Assembly (NCBI RefSeq): GCF_025837155.1
Contig: NZ_CP107549.1
Span: 3,410,001 to 3,474,000 of the forward strand
Source of the DNA: Pseudomonas sp. Z8(2022)
Lineage (GTDB): Bacteria; Pseudomonadota; Gammaproteobacteria; Pseudomonadales; Pseudomonadaceae
Reading direction: 5' to 3'
Length of the DNA stretch: 64,000 nt
The translations under genes were made by a program, and so were the position numbers. A model generated the notes under the pieces. That model did no database searches. It was not told the origin of the DNA and was given only the letters and a program-made list of their open reading frames with translations. Position 1 is the first letter of the stretch. Each line of letters opens with the position of its first letter. This document shows positions 55,381 through 64,000 of this stretch, piece after piece.

Positions 55381-58207
55381 GCTTGCGCACCTCTCCCTCG
55401 CCCTCGATGTTGCTCACGCAACGATCGCACAGCTCCGGGTGGGCGGCATGGCTGCCGACATCCGCGCGGAAGTGCCAGCAGCGGCCGCACTTGGCGTGGG
55501 AGGATTTGAGGATCTTCAGCTTCAGGCCTTCAACTTCGGTCACCACCGCATCGGCAGGCGCGTCGGCCAGCGGTGCGATCTGCGCCGCCGAGGTGATCAG
55601 GGCAAAGCGCAGCTCGTCACCGAGCTTGGCCAGGTCGGCCTGCTTGGCCTCGTCGCAGAACAGGGTGACTTCGGCCTGCAGGCTGGCACCGATGGCCTTG
55701 GCCGAACGCAGGTTCTCCAGCTCCTTGTTGACCGCAGCCTTGACCTGCATGACGCGATCCCAGTAGGCACGATCCAGCTCGAAGCCTTCCGGCAGGCGTT
55801 CCAGGCCCGTGTACCAGGTGTTGAGCATCACCGACTCGTTGCGCTGGCCCGGCAGGAACTGCCAGATTTCCTCGGCGGTGAACACCAGGATTGGAGCGAT
55901 CCAGCGCACCAGTGCTTCGCTGATGTGAAACAGCGCGCTCTGGCAGGAGCGACGCGCCACGCTGTCGGCGGCGGTGGTGTACTGACGGTCCTTGATGATG
56001 TCCAGATAGAAGCCGCCCAGCTCCTGCACGCAGAAGTTGTGCACCTTGGAGTAGACGTTCCAGAAACGGTAGTCGGCGTAGGCTTCGATGATTTCTTCCT
56101 GCAGACGTGCAGTGGCGTCCAGCGCCCAGCGGTCCAGATCGAGCATCTGCTCGGGCTGCAGCAGGTCCTTGGCCGGGTCGAAACCATTGAGGTTGGCCAG
56201 CATGAAGCGTGCGGTGTTGCGGATACGCCGGTAGGCATCGGCGCTGCGCTGCAGGATCTGGTCGGAGACGGCCATCTCGCCGGAATAGTCGGTCGAGGCT
56301 ACCCACAGACGCAGGATGTCGGCGCCCATGCTGTCGATGACCTTCTGCGGCGCGACCACGTTGCCGAGGGACTTGGACTGCTTGCGGCCCTGCTCGTCGA
56401 CGGTGAAGCCGTGAGTCAGCAGTTCCTTGTACGGTGCGTGGCCATCGATGGCACAACCGGTCAGCAGGGAAGAATGGAACCAGCCGCGGTGCTGGTCGGA
56501 ACCCTCCAGATAGAGGTCGGCGGCCGGGCCATCGGCATGTGCCAGCTCGGCGTGAGAGCCGCGCAGCACGTGCCAGTGCGTGGTGCCGGAGTCGAACCAC
56601 ACGTCCAGGGTGTCGCGGCTCTTGTCGTACTGGTCGGCCTCGGCGCCCAGCAGCTCGGCTGCATCGAGCTTGAACCAGGCTTCGATGCCTTCCTGCTCGA
56701 CGCGCTTGGCAACCTCCTCCATCAGCTCGACGGTGCGCGGGTGCAGCTCACCGGTCTGCTTGTGGGTAAAGAACGGGATCGGCACGCCCCAGTTACGCTG
56801 ACGCGAGATGCACCAGTCGGGGCGCCCGGCGATCATGCTGTGCAGGCGCGCCTGGCCCCAGGCCGGGACGAATCTGGTCTGCTCGATGGCAGCCAGGGAG
56901 CGCTCGCGCAGGGTGCCGCCCTCCTTCGGCTGGCTGTCCATGCCGACGAACCACTGCGCGGTGGCGCGGTAGATCAGCGGCGTCTTGTGGCGCCAGCAGT
57001 GCATGTAGCTGTGGCTGATGGTGGCATGCTTGAGCAGCGCGCCCACTTCTTCGAGCTTGGTGACGATGGCCGGATTGGCTTTCCAGATGAACTGGCCGCC
57101 GAAGAACGGCAGCGAGTCGACATACACACCGTTGCTCTGCACCGGATTGAGGATGTCGTCGTTGCTCATGCCGTACGCCTTGCAGGTACGGAAGTCGTCC
57201 TCACCATAGGCCGGCGCGGAGTGAACGATACCGGTACCGGCGCCCAGCTCTACGTAGTCGGCCAGGTACACCGGCGACAGACGCTCGTACAGCGGATGGC
57301 GGAAATTGATCAGGTCCAGCGCTGCACCTGGCGCGGTGGCGACCACCTCGCCTTGCAGGTCGTAGCGCTGCAGGCAGCTTTCGACCATTTCCTCGGCCAG
57401 CAGCAGCAGGCGGTCACCGACGTCTACCAGGGCATAGGTGAATTCCGGGTGCACGTTCAGCGCCTGGTTGGCCGGAATGGTCCAGGGGGTGGTGGTCCAG
57501 ATGACGATGGCAGCCGGCTTGCTCAGGCTGGCCAGACCGAAGGCGGCGGCCAATTTGCCTGCGTCCTCGGCCGGAAAGGCGACGTCGATGGCTTCGGACT
57601 TCTTGTCCATGTATTCGACTTCGGCCTCGGCCAGTGCCGAACCGCAATCGAAGCAGAAGTTGACCGGCTTGAGGCCCTTGAACACGAAACCGTTCTTGAC
57701 CATTTCCGCCAGGGCGCGGATCTCGCCGGCTTCATTGGCGAAGTTCATGGTCAGGTACGGGTTGTCCCAATCACCCAGCACACCAAGACGGACGAAACCG
57801 GCCTTCTGCTCTTCCACCTGCTCGGCGGCGTAGGCACGGCAGCGCTCGCGGGTCAGGTCGGCCGGCTGGTTCTTGCCGAAGGTGGTTTCCACCTTGTGCT
57901 CGATCGGCAGGCCATGGCAGTCCCAGCCCGGCACGTACGGCGCGTCGAAGCCGGCCATGGTCTTGGAGCGGGTGATGATGTCCTTGAGAATCTTGTTCAG
58001 CGCATGACCGATGTGGATGCTGCCGTTGGCATAGGGCGGGCCGTCGTGCAGGACGAACTTCGGCCGACCTTCGCCAAGCTTGCGCAGCTTGCTATACAGA
58101 CCAATCTCGTTCCAGCGCTGCAGGGTCTGCGGCTCGCGTTGCGGCAGGCCGGCCTTCATCGGGAACTGGGTATCGGGCAGGTTCAGCGTAGCTTTGTAGT
58201 CGGTCAT
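55373..58207 (-). CDS. ileS: Isoleucyl-tRNA synthetase IleS
   Basis: Charges tRNA-Ile with isoleucine. The 944-residue class I synthetase has HIGH at 65-68, an editing (CP1) domain in the middle, KQSKS in place of KMSKS ([10 protein letters not shown]), an anticodon-binding helical domain and a C-terminal zinc site (CGRCWHFR and CDRCVSN). Length is that of the bacterial mupirocin-sensitive type. It overlaps ribF and lspA. Confidence 0.96.
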   Translation of the reverse strand: MTDYKATLNLPDTQFPMKAGLPQREPQTLQRWNEIGLYSKLRKLGEGRPKFVLHDGPPYANGSIHIGHALNKILKDIITRSKTMAGFDAPYVPGWDCHGLPIEHKVETTFGKNQPADLTRERCRAYAAEQVEEQKAGFVRLGVLGDWDNPYLTMNFANEAGEIRALAEMVKNGFVFKGLKPVNFCFDCGSALAEAEVEYMDKKSEAIDVAFPAEDAGKLAAAFGLASLSKPAAIVIWTTTPWTIPANQALNVHPEFTYALVDVGDRLLLLAEEMVESCLQRYDLQGEVVATAPGAALDLINFRHPLYERLSPVYLADYVELGAGTGIVHSAPAYGEDDFRTCKAYGMSNDDILNPVQSNGVYVDSLPFFGGQFIWKANPAIVTKLEEVGALLKHATISHSYMHCWRHKTPLIYRATAQWFVGMDSQPKEGGTLRERSLAAIEQTRFVPAWGQARLHSMIAGRPDWCISRQRNWGVPIPFFTHKQTGELHPRTVELMEEVAKRVEQEGIEAWFKLDAAELLGAEADQYDKSRDTLDVWFDSGTTHWHVLRGSHAELAHADGPAADLYLEGSDQHRGWFHSSLLTGCAIDGHAPYKELLTHGFTVDEQGRKQSKSLGNVVAPQKVIDSMGADILRLWVASTDYSGEMAVSDQILQRSADAYRRIRNTARFMLANLNGFDPAKDLLQPEQMLDLDRWALDATARLQEEIIEAYADYRFWNVYSKVHNFCVQELGGFYLDIIKDRQYTTAADSVARRSCQSALFHISEALVRWIAPILVFTAEEIWQFLPGQRNESVMLNTWYTGLERLPEGFELDRAYWDRVMQVKAAVNKELENLRSAKAIGASLQAEVTLFCDEAKQADLAKLGDELRFALITSAAQIAPLADAPADAVVTEVEGLKLKILKSSHAKCGRCWHFRADVGSHAAHPELCDRCVSNIEGEGEVRKHA

Positions 58208-59154
58208 TTCGGGCTCTTCATCAGCGGGTGGCTCTGCCAGTATTCACGGGCAGCGGCGATATCAGCGGCAATCGCCGCCTTCAAGGCCTCCAGCGAGGCG
58301 AAACGCTGCTCAGCGCGCAGCTTGTGGTGGAAAGCCACCGAGAGACGCCGGCCATACAGATCACCGGCAAAATCCAGAAGGTGCACTTCCAGATGGGCGC
58401 TGCCGTCACCGGCAACACTGGGGCGCACGCCGATATTGGCGACGCCCGGTTGAATCACGCCATCGATCTCGCAGCTCACCAGATAGACGCCGGTCAGCGG
58501 TACCTTGCGCCGCTTGAGCTGGATGTTGGCGGTCGGCGCGTCGAGCTGGCGGCCCAGCTTCTGTCCGTGCAATACCCGCCCGGCGATACGAAACGGCCGG
58601 CCGAGCAAGGCTTCGGCCAGTTCGAAATCGCCGTCGGCCAGCGCCTGGCGTACCCGGGTACTGCTGACCCGGCCACCCAGCACCTCCACGGTGGTCGAGG
58701 CATCGACGCTGAACCCGTGGCGCTGGCCGGCAGCCTTGAGAAATTCGAAATCACCGGCCCGGTCGCAGCCGAAGCGGAAGTCGTCGCCGATCTCCAGGTC
58801 CTTCACGCCAAGCCCGTCGACCAGCACGCGCTGGACGAACTCGGCGGCAGACAGCTCGCGCAGGCGGCGGTTGAAAGCCAGACACAGCACCATGTCGACG
58901 CCTTCGGCAGCCAGCAGCGCGAGCTTGTCACGCAGGCGCGTCAGGCGCGCCGGCGCCGTGCCGGGGGCGAAGAATTCACGCGGTTGCGGCTCGAAGATCA
59001 CCACGCAACTGGGCACAGCCAATTCCACCGCGCGCTCGCGCAGACGCGCCAGGATAGCCTGGTGCCCGCGGTGAACACCGTCGAAATTACCGATGGTGAC
59101 CACACAACCCCGCGCCTGGGGCTGCAGGTTATGAAGACCTCGAACCAGCTGCAT
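58204..59154 (-). CDS. ribF: Bifunctional riboflavin kinase / FAD synthetase RibF
   Basis: Makes FMN and FAD from riboflavin. From ATG 59154 it has 316 residues: an N-terminal adenylyltransferase domain (about 1-185) with [11 protein letters not shown], and a C-terminal flavokinase domain (about 187-310) with the PTANIQLKR motif. An in-frame start at 59193 would precede the conserved N-terminus MQLVRG. It overlaps ileS by four bases. Confidence 0.95.
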   Translation of the reverse strand: MQLVRGLHNLQPQARGCVVTIGNFDGVHRGHQAILARLRERAVELAVPSCVVIFEPQPREFFAPGTAPARLTRLRDKLALLAAEGVDMVLCLAFNRRLRELSAAEFVQRVLVDGLGVKDLEIGDDFRFGCDRAGDFEFLKAAGQRHGFSVDASTTVEVLGGRVSSTRVRQALADGDFELAEALLGRPFRIAGRVLHGQKLGRQLDAPTANIQLKRRKVPLTGVYLVSCEIDGVIQPGVANIGVRPSVAGDGSAHLEVHLLDFAGDLYGRRLSVAFHHKLRAEQRFASLEALKAAIAADIAAAREYWQSHPLMKSPK

Positions 59155-59232
59155 AGCACGCTTCTTGTTCACAAAGTGGCCGATTATACGCACAGCACGC
59201 CATGCACAACAGGCATGGCGACACCTGAACCG

Positions 59233-60774
59233 CTACAAGGCCCGCCGGGCAAAATCACGTGGACGGAAACCCAGTATCAGCAGCATGCCGAAGTAGGCGA
59301 CCAGCCCGGCAGCCACCAGAGCGCCGAGACGCAACAGGCGCACGAGCATATCCCCTTGCGCCCAGCCCGGCATGATCTGCAGCAGCCCGAGCAACACGGC
59401 GACCATCACCGCCACTGCGATAATCAGCTTGAACAGGAACATTCCCCAGCCCGGCATCGGCTGGAAGATATCGGCGCGGCGCAGTTGCCAGTACAGCAGG
59501 CCGGCATTCAGACAGGCCGCCAGGCTGATCGCCAGCGCCAGGCCGACATGCGCCATGCCCAGACCGAAAACGAACAGCGCGTTCATTGCCTGAGTCGCCA
59601 GCAGGCTGATCACGGCGATACGCACCGGCGTCTTGATGTTCTGCCGGGCGTAGAAACCCGGCGCGAGGATCTTCACCAGAATCAGCGCCAGCAGACCGAC
59701 CGCGTAAGCCACCAACGCCTGCTGAGTCATCAGCGAATCATTGGCGGTGAACTTGCCGTACTGAAACAGCGAGACCACCAGCGGCTCGGCGAGGATCGCC
59801 AGCGCCAGGGTGCAAGGCAGCACCAGCAGAAAGCACAGGCGCAACCCCCAGTCGAGCAGGTGCCGGTACTCGTCGCGGTTCTTGCTGGCGTAGGTCTTGG
59901 AAAGCGCCGGCAGCAGGATGGTGCCCAGTGCCACGCCCAGCACGCCCGAGGGCAGCTCCATCAGGCGGTCGGCGTAATACATCCAGGACACCGAACCCGC
60001 CACCAGGAAGGAGGCGAAGATGGTGTTGATGATCAGCGAAATCTGGCTCACCGACACACCGAAGATCGCCGGCCCCATCTGCTTGAGCACGCGCCAGACG
60101 CCGAGGTCACCGAAATTCAGGCGTGGCAGCACCAGCATGCCGATCTTCTTCAGGTGCGGCAGCTGCCAGAGCAGCTGCGCCAGGCCGCCGACCAGCACCG
60201 CCCAGCCCAGCGCCATGATCGGCGGATCGAAATAGGGCGTCAGGAACAAGGCGAAGACGATCATGCTGACGTTGAGCAGGGTCGGCACGAACGCCGGCAC
60301 CGAGAACCGGTTCCAGGTATTGAGAATGGCCCCAGCCAGCGATGACAGGGAGATCAGCAATATATAAGGGAAGGTCACCCGCAACAGATCGACGGTCAGT
60401 TCGAAGCGCTCGGCCTCATCGGCGAAGCCCGGCGCCGTGGCCCAGACGATCCAGGGCGCGGCGAGCACGCCGCTGGCCGTAACCAGCGCCAGCACCAGAG
60501 TCAGCAAGCCGCAGACGTAGGCAATGAAGGTTCGGGTGGCCTCCTCGCCCTGCTGCATCTTGTACTCCGCCAGAATCGGTACGAAGGCCTGGGAGAAGGC
60601 ACCTTCGGCGAAGATGCGGCGCAGCAGATTGGGCAATTTGAACGCCACCACGAAGGCATCCGAAGCCACTCCGGCACCGAAGGTGCGGGCGATGATGGTG
60701 TCGCGCACGAACCCCAGCACGCGCGACACCATGGTCAGGGAGCTGACGGCGGCCAGGGATTTGAGCAGATTCAT
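59233..60774 (-). CDS. murJ: Lipid II flippase MurJ (MviN)
   Basis: Inner-membrane flippase of the MOP superfamily that turns lipid II to the periplasmic side for peptidoglycan assembly. The 513-residue protein has about 14 membrane segments. The N-terminal family motif [15 protein letters not shown] and the loop ...[20 protein letters not shown] are intact. It lies 78 nt before ribF on the same strand and is divergent from rpsT. Confidence 0.95.
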   Translation of the reverse strand: MNLLKSLAAVSSLTMVSRVLGFVRDTIIARTFGAGVASDAFVVAFKLPNLLRRIFAEGAFSQAFVPILAEYKMQQGEEATRTFIAYVCGLLTLVLALVTASGVLAAPWIVWATAPGFADEAERFELTVDLLRVTFPYILLISLSSLAGAILNTWNRFSVPAFVPTLLNVSMIVFALFLTPYFDPPIMALGWAVLVGGLAQLLWQLPHLKKIGMLVLPRLNFGDLGVWRVLKQMGPAIFGVSVSQISLIINTIFASFLVAGSVSWMYYADRLMELPSGVLGVALGTILLPALSKTYASKNRDEYRHLLDWGLRLCFLLVLPCTLALAILAEPLVVSLFQYGKFTANDSLMTQQALVAYAVGLLALILVKILAPGFYARQNIKTPVRIAVISLLATQAMNALFVFGLGMAHVGLALAISLAACLNAGLLYWQLRRADIFQPMPGWGMFLFKLIIAVAVMVAVLLGLLQIMPGWAQGDMLVRLLRLGALVAAGLVAYFGMLLILGFRPRDFARRAL

Positions 60775-60889
60775 GGAGTGTTCCGGCTTCCATTAAGGGT
60801 TGCAGTAGCGGACAATCCGCCGCCCAACGAAGGCGACGAGTGTAGCGAGCCTCCACTGGTCAGGCCAGCACAGGAAAGCGTCATCAGAC

Positions 60890-60918
60890 TTGACAGCAGG
60901 CAGATGGATCGGCATGAT
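60890..60918 (+). promoter_or_regulatory. Sigma-70 promoter of rpsT
   Basis: A perfect TTGACA at 60890-60895, 17 bases, then CATGAT at 60913-60918. It lies 47 nt before the rpsT start. Confidence 0.75.
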
Positions 60919-60965
60919 TCGCGGCCTTATTTGTCGTAACCCCCCAGTTTTCGAGGAGCTTGACG

Positions 60966-61244
60966 GTGGCCAACTCACCTTCTGCCAAAAAACGCGCCAA
61001 ACAGGCTGAGAAGCGCCGTAGCCATAACGCCAGCCTGCGCTCGATGGTTCGTACCTACATCAAGAACGTGGTCAAGGCTATTGCTGCCAAGGATCTCGAG
61101 CTTGCCAAGACCGCCTACACCGCAGCTGTTCCGGTCATCGACCGTATGGCTGACAAAGGCATCATCCACAAGAACAAAGCCGCTCGTCACAAGAGCCGCC
61201 TGAACGCGCACATCAAGGCGCTGGGCGAAGCTGCTGCCGCCTAA
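60966..61244 (+). CDS. rpsT: 30S ribosomal protein S20
   Basis: A 92-residue basic protein that binds 16S rRNA in the lower body of the 30S subunit. It begins [17 protein letters not shown] after the initiator and shows the three-helix S20 pattern. GTG 60966 is chosen as start because AGGAG lies 8 nt upstream and S20 proteins begin MANS; a TTG six bases earlier is in frame. S20 genes often use weak start codons and are autoregulated. Confidence 0.96.
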   Translation: MANSPSAKKRAKQAEKRRSHNASLRSMVRTYIKNVVKAIAAKDLELAKTAYTAAVPVIDRMADKGIIHKNKAARHKSRLNAHIKALGEAAAA

Positions 61245-61260
61245 TCGCGACAGGTTCTTG

Positions 61261-61287
61261 AAAAACCGGCCCCAGGGCCGGTTTTTT
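61261..61287 (+). terminator. Intrinsic terminator after rpsT
   Basis: AAAAACCGGCCC pairs with GGGCCGGTTTTT around a 2-nt core, followed by a T-run; it starts 16 nt after the stop. Confidence 0.93.
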
Positions 61288-61324
61288 ATTGCCCCGAGTT
61301 GACTCATAGAAAGGGCAAGCCACA

Positions 61325-61361
61325 AAAAATGCCCGCCTCCCAAGGGAGCGCGGGCATTTTT
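61325..61361. terminator. Bidirectional terminator for the small conserved gene
   Basis: AAAAATGCCCGC at 61325-61336 pairs with GCGGGCATTTTT at 61350-61361, with an inner CTCCC/GGGAG stem. On the minus strand it ends in T-run 15 nt beyond the stop of the gene at 61376. Confidence 0.9.
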
Positions 61362-61375
61362 GCTGCCGGAGACGA

Positions 61376-61663
61376 TCAGCCGCGAGCAGCCTTGATCACT
61401 TCGATATAAGGCTCGGCGTTGCGCTGATCCTGAATCAGCGCGATGAAATCGTTGCCCTGCGCATCGGTGGCGCAGAGGTCGTAGCCTTCGGCGACGAAGA
61501 AACCTACGAAACGCTCGAAATCATCGATACGCAGACCGCGATAGGCCTTGATCAGCTTGTGCAGCGAGGGCGGCGTAGCATCCGCCGGTTCCACCGCAAG
61601 GAACAGCTTGATCGAGTCATCGCTGATTTCTTCGCCAATCACCTGCTTCTTGTCTTTACGCAT
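61376..61663 (-). CDS. Conserved Pseudomonas protein of unknown function (PA4642-like)
   Basis: A 95-residue acidic soluble protein beginning MRKDKKQVIGEEISDD, with a helical core containing PSLHKLIKAYRGLRIDDFERFVGFFVAEG. I recall near-identical proteins annotated as PA4642 family, function unknown. It has its own terminator and no operon partner; it is divergent from the SulP gene. Confidence 0.85.
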   Translation of the reverse strand: MRKDKKQVIGEEISDDSIKLFLAVEPADATPPSLHKLIKAYRGLRIDDFERFVGFFVAEGYDLCATDAQGNDFIALIQDQRNAEPYIEVIKAARG

Positions 61664-61770
61664 CGCCCGCTCCCGCCAGCATTACAGAGGGCCGGCAGTG
61701 TACCGCCGTGCTGCGTGCGGCTCAACGCGCAGCCGGACAGGCTAACACGTGAAAAATCGACACGACAGCA

Positions 61771-61811
61771 GACCTAGGTCAAGCCTCTGCACGGTGCCCG
61801 GCTCCTATAAT
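61771..61811 (+). promoter_or_regulatory. SulP gene promoter with palindromic site
   Basis: A perfect -10 TATAAT at 61806-61811 stands 25 nt after the perfect 10-bp palindrome GACCTAGGTC (61771-61780). No good -35 hexamer is present at 16-18 nt spacing, which suits a promoter needing an activator at the palindrome. Confidence 0.55.
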
Positions 61812-61836
61812 GCGCCAAGCCATTAGGGGAGCCAGC

Positions 61837-63576
61837 ATGTCACGTCAATCGTTACCGCTGTTCGCCGCCTGGCGCCAGACCCTGCGTGCGGGCTACTCCT
61901 GGAAAGCCCTGCGCGGGGATCTGAGTGCCGGACTGACGGTCGGCATCATCGCCATTCCGCTAGCCATGGCGCTGGCCATCGCCGTGGGCGTGGCGCCGCA
62001 GCACGGTCTCTACACCGTGCTGATCGCCGCGCCTCTGATCGCCTTGTGCGGCGGCTCGCGCTTCAACATATCCGGCCCCACCGCGGCCTTCGTGGTGATC
62101 TTGCTACCGATCACCCAACAGTACGGCCTCGGCGGCCTGCTGCTGTGCACCATGATGGCCGGGATGATTCTGATCACCCTCGGTCTGTTGCGCGCCGGAC
62201 GACTGATCGAGTTCGTGCCCTACCCGGTGACGCTGGGCTTCACCGCAGGCATCGGCATCGTCATCGCCATCTTGCAGATCAAGGACCTGCTCGGCCTGGA
62301 ACTGGCCGCTACACCCCAGCATTTTCTCGACAAAGTGGCGCTGCTCTCCGAGGCCCTGCCAAGCCTTCAACCTGGCGACACCCTGGTCGCCGTCTGCAGC
62401 CTCGCCACCCTGCTGCTGTGGCCACGCCTGGTACCGCGGATACCCGCGCATCTGGTGGCCCTGGCCGTAGGCGCCCTCCTCGCCCTTGCCCTGGAGCATG
62501 TCGGACTGCCGGTCGCGACCCTGGGCGAACGCTTCAGCTACACGCTCGACGGCATCGAACATCCAGGCATTCCCCCTTTCCTGCCGGCCCTGGCATTGCC
62601 CTGGACACTGCCCGGTCCGGACGGGCAACCTCTTCACCTGTCGTTCGAACTGATTCGTCAGTTGCTCGCCCCCGCCTTCGCCATTGCCATGCTGGGCGCG
62701 ATCGAGTCCCTGCTCTGCGCCGTGGTGGCCGACGGCATGACTGCCAGCAAGCATGACCCGAACGCCGAGCTGGTAGGCCAGGGTCTGGGTAACCTGGCCG
62801 CGCCCTTCTTCGGTGGCATTACCGCCACCGCCGCCATCGCTCGCAGCGCCGCCAACGTACGCGCAGGCGCGTTTTCACCACTGGCGGCGATCATTCATGC
62901 CGGCGTGGTGCTCGCCGCCATCCTGTTACTGGCGCCGCTGTTCAGCTACCTGCCGATGGCGGCCCTCGCCGCTCTGCTGCTGATGGTGGCGTGGAACATG
63001 AGCGAGGCGCGCCACGTCGCGCACACCCTGCGCATCGCGCCGCGCGGTGATGTGCTGGTGCTGCTGACGTGCCTGGTACTGACCGTGCTGTTCGACATGG
63101 TCCTGGCCGTGGGCGTCGGCCTGCTGCTGGCCGCCGGCCTGTTCATCAAGCGCATGAGCGAGCTGACCGACACGGCAGCGCCGAGCCGGCGCCAGCGCCA
63201 GGCCCTGCAGGACTTGCCGCAGCAGGTGATGGTCTACGTGATTCGCGGGCCGCTGTTCTTCGGCGCCGCAGAGAAGGCTCTGAGCGTGCTGCGCCGTTTC
63301 AGTCCGGAGGTGAAGGTGGTGATCGTCGACATCAGCGCCGTGCCGCTGCTGGACATGACCGCCATCGCGGCACTGGACAACGTCCTGCGCGACTACCACA
63401 AGCAGGGTGTGGCCCTGATTCTCTGCGGCCCCAGCGCTCAGGTGCGACTGCAACTGCGCCGTGCCGGCATCCATCGCCAGCCCGGTCAACTGGCCTATGT
63501 ACATGACCTGCCCCAGGCGCGGGAGAAGGCGCTGCGCTGGCTGGCTGGAACAACGAAAGAGGCGCCCTCCGAGTAG
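61837..63576 (+). CDS. SulP-family anion transporter with STAS domain
   Basis: Inner-membrane transporter of 579 residues, SLC26/SulP family, moving sulfate, bicarbonate, or dicarboxylates (DauA-like). About 12-14 membrane segments occupy 30-430, with the family motif GLYTVLIAAPLIALCGGSRFNISGPTAAF near the start. A C-terminal STAS domain (about 455-560) carries VPLLDMTAIAALD, with threonine at the STAS phosphosite position. Start 61837 follows GGGGA; an ATG at 61810 overlaps the -10 and would lie before the transcript start. Confidence 0.92.
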   Translation: MSRQSLPLFAAWRQTLRAGYSWKALRGDLSAGLTVGIIAIPLAMALAIAVGVAPQHGLYTVLIAAPLIALCGGSRFNISGPTAAFVVILLPITQQYGLGGLLLCTMMAGMILITLGLLRAGRLIEFVPYPVTLGFTAGIGIVIAILQIKDLLGLELAATPQHFLDKVALLSEALPSLQPGDTLVAVCSLATLLLWPRLVPRIPAHLVALAVGALLALALEHVGLPVATLGERFSYTLDGIEHPGIPPFLPALALPWTLPGPDGQPLHLSFELIRQLLAPAFAIAMLGAIESLLCAVVADGMTASKHDPNAELVGQGLGNLAAPFFGGITATAAIARSAANVRAGAFSPLAAIIHAGVVLAAILLLAPLFSYLPMAALAALLLMVAWNMSEARHVAHTLRIAPRGDVLVLLTCLVLTVLFDMVLAVGVGLLLAAGLFIKRMSELTDTAAPSRRQRQALQDLPQQVMVYVIRGPLFFGAAEKALSVLRRFSPEVKVVIVDISAVPLLDMTAIAALDNVLRDYHKQGVALILCGPSAQVRLQLRRAGIHRQPGQLAYVHDLPQAREKALRWLAGTTKEAPSE

Positions 63577-63680
63577 GGACACGCCTTGCACACTCGGGGG
63601 TAGCGGCCGGCAAGCAGGTGCGCGCGGCGCCCCTGCCCCGGCAAAGCCCGAGGCTCCTGTGTGCAGTCAGATGAAGGGGC

Positions 63681-64000
63681 TTACAGCCCCTTGACGGCGA
63701 AGATGCCTGCGGCGTTGCGCCAGTAGCCCTTGTAGTCCATGCCGTAGCCGAAGATGTAACGGTCGATGCACTGCAGCCCGACGTAATCGGCTTTCAGGTC
63801 GGGCCGCGCCTTGCGGTCGTGTTCCTTGTCGATCAGCACGGCGGTGTGCACGGCACGCGCACCGGCATGACGACAGAAATCGATGATCGCACCCAAGGTG
63901 TGCCCTTCATCGAGGATGTCATCGACGATCAGCACGTCGCGGTCGATAAAGGAGACTTCCGGCTTGGCCTTCCAGAACAGTTCGCCACCGCTGGTTTCGT
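63681..64000 (-). CDS. hpt: Hypoxanthine-guanine phosphoribosyltransferase, C-terminal part
   Basis: The 3' part of a purine salvage gene that continues beyond the right edge. The visible part has the PRPP-binding motif VLIVDDILDEGHT, then the C-terminal segment with DYVGLQCIDRYIFGYGMDYKGYWRN. Family members act on hypoxanthine and guanine. The start is outside the window. A small GC-rich inverted repeat (AAGGGGC/GCCCCTT) overlaps the stop but lacks a T-run. Confidence 0.9.
   Translation of the reverse strand, partial: ETSGGELFWKAKPEVSFIDRDVLIVDDILDEGHTLGAIIDFCRHAGARAVHTAVLIDKEHDRKARPDLKADYVGLQCIDRYIFGYGMDYKGYWRNAAGIFAVKGL

Noticed and set aside
55274..58453. Open frame of over 1000 codons antisense to ileS
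   Set aside because: The opposite strand encodes a full IleS with HIGH and KMSKS-type motifs; the frame has low-complexity His/Gln/Val-rich content and no ribosome site.
63672..63692. Terminator at the end of hpt
   Set aside because: The 7-bp inverted repeat overlaps the stop codon and is not followed by a T-run on the minus strand.

Overview
The window is high-GC Gram-negative DNA from a member of the genus Pseudomonas. The evidence is a complete twelve-gene alginate operon in the order algD-alg8-alg44-algK-algE-algG-algX-algL-algI-algJ-algF-algA, a pilS-pilR-thiO-fimT-fimU-pilV-W-X-Y1-E-ispH-fkpB-lspA-ileS-ribF-murJ-rpsT block ordered as in P. aeruginosa, and Pseudomonas-type extragenic repeats. 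Species cannot be fixed by eye. The mix of blocks that lie far apart in P. aeruginosa points to another lineage, perhaps the mendocina/oleovorans group (inference).

Layout. 1-16.3 kb: alginate operon, plus strand: GDP-mannuronate supply (AlgA, AlgD), c-di-GMP-gated polymerisation (Alg8, Alg44), periplasmic scaffold and modification (AlgK, AlgG, AlgX, AlgL, AlgI/J/F) and export (AlgE). It has a 12-bp hairpin between algD and alg8 and a repeat-bearing 253-nt gap between algL and algI. 16.4-19.4 kb: four small accessory genes, two membrane proteins, a short-chain dehydrogenase and a RecF/SMC-like ATPase. 19.5-31.4 kb, minus strand: a tightly packed ten-gene chemosensory operon (a receptor-like protein without periplasmic domain, CheY, STAS protein, CheA, MCP, CheW, CheR, CheB, REC-EAL c-di-GMP phosphodiesterase, hybrid histidine kinase), followed upstream by a FixJ-type regulator. 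It converges on the alginate side of the window and has a plausible c-di-GMP output. This is the most interesting system in the window.

32-40 kb: trxB/cysZ, a membrane fatty-acid hydroxylase fused to a START-like domain opposite a LysR regulator, an Old Yellow Enzyme with its TetR regulator, then pgeF-rluD. 40.1-41.6 kb: an unexplained 353-nt non-coding region and bamD. 41.6-53.3 kb: type IV pilus regulation (pilS/pilR) and the minor pilin/PilY1 operon, visibly more AT-rich than its surroundings and lacking a pilY2 gene. 53.3-64 kb: isoprenoid, lipoprotein, isoleucyl-tRNA, flavin and cell-wall housekeeping genes, rpsT, a small conserved protein, a SulP transporter and the 3' part of hpt.

No rRNA, tRNA, CRISPR array, insertion sequence or prophage was seen. 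Comparisons with named proteins are from memory of the families; no database search was run.
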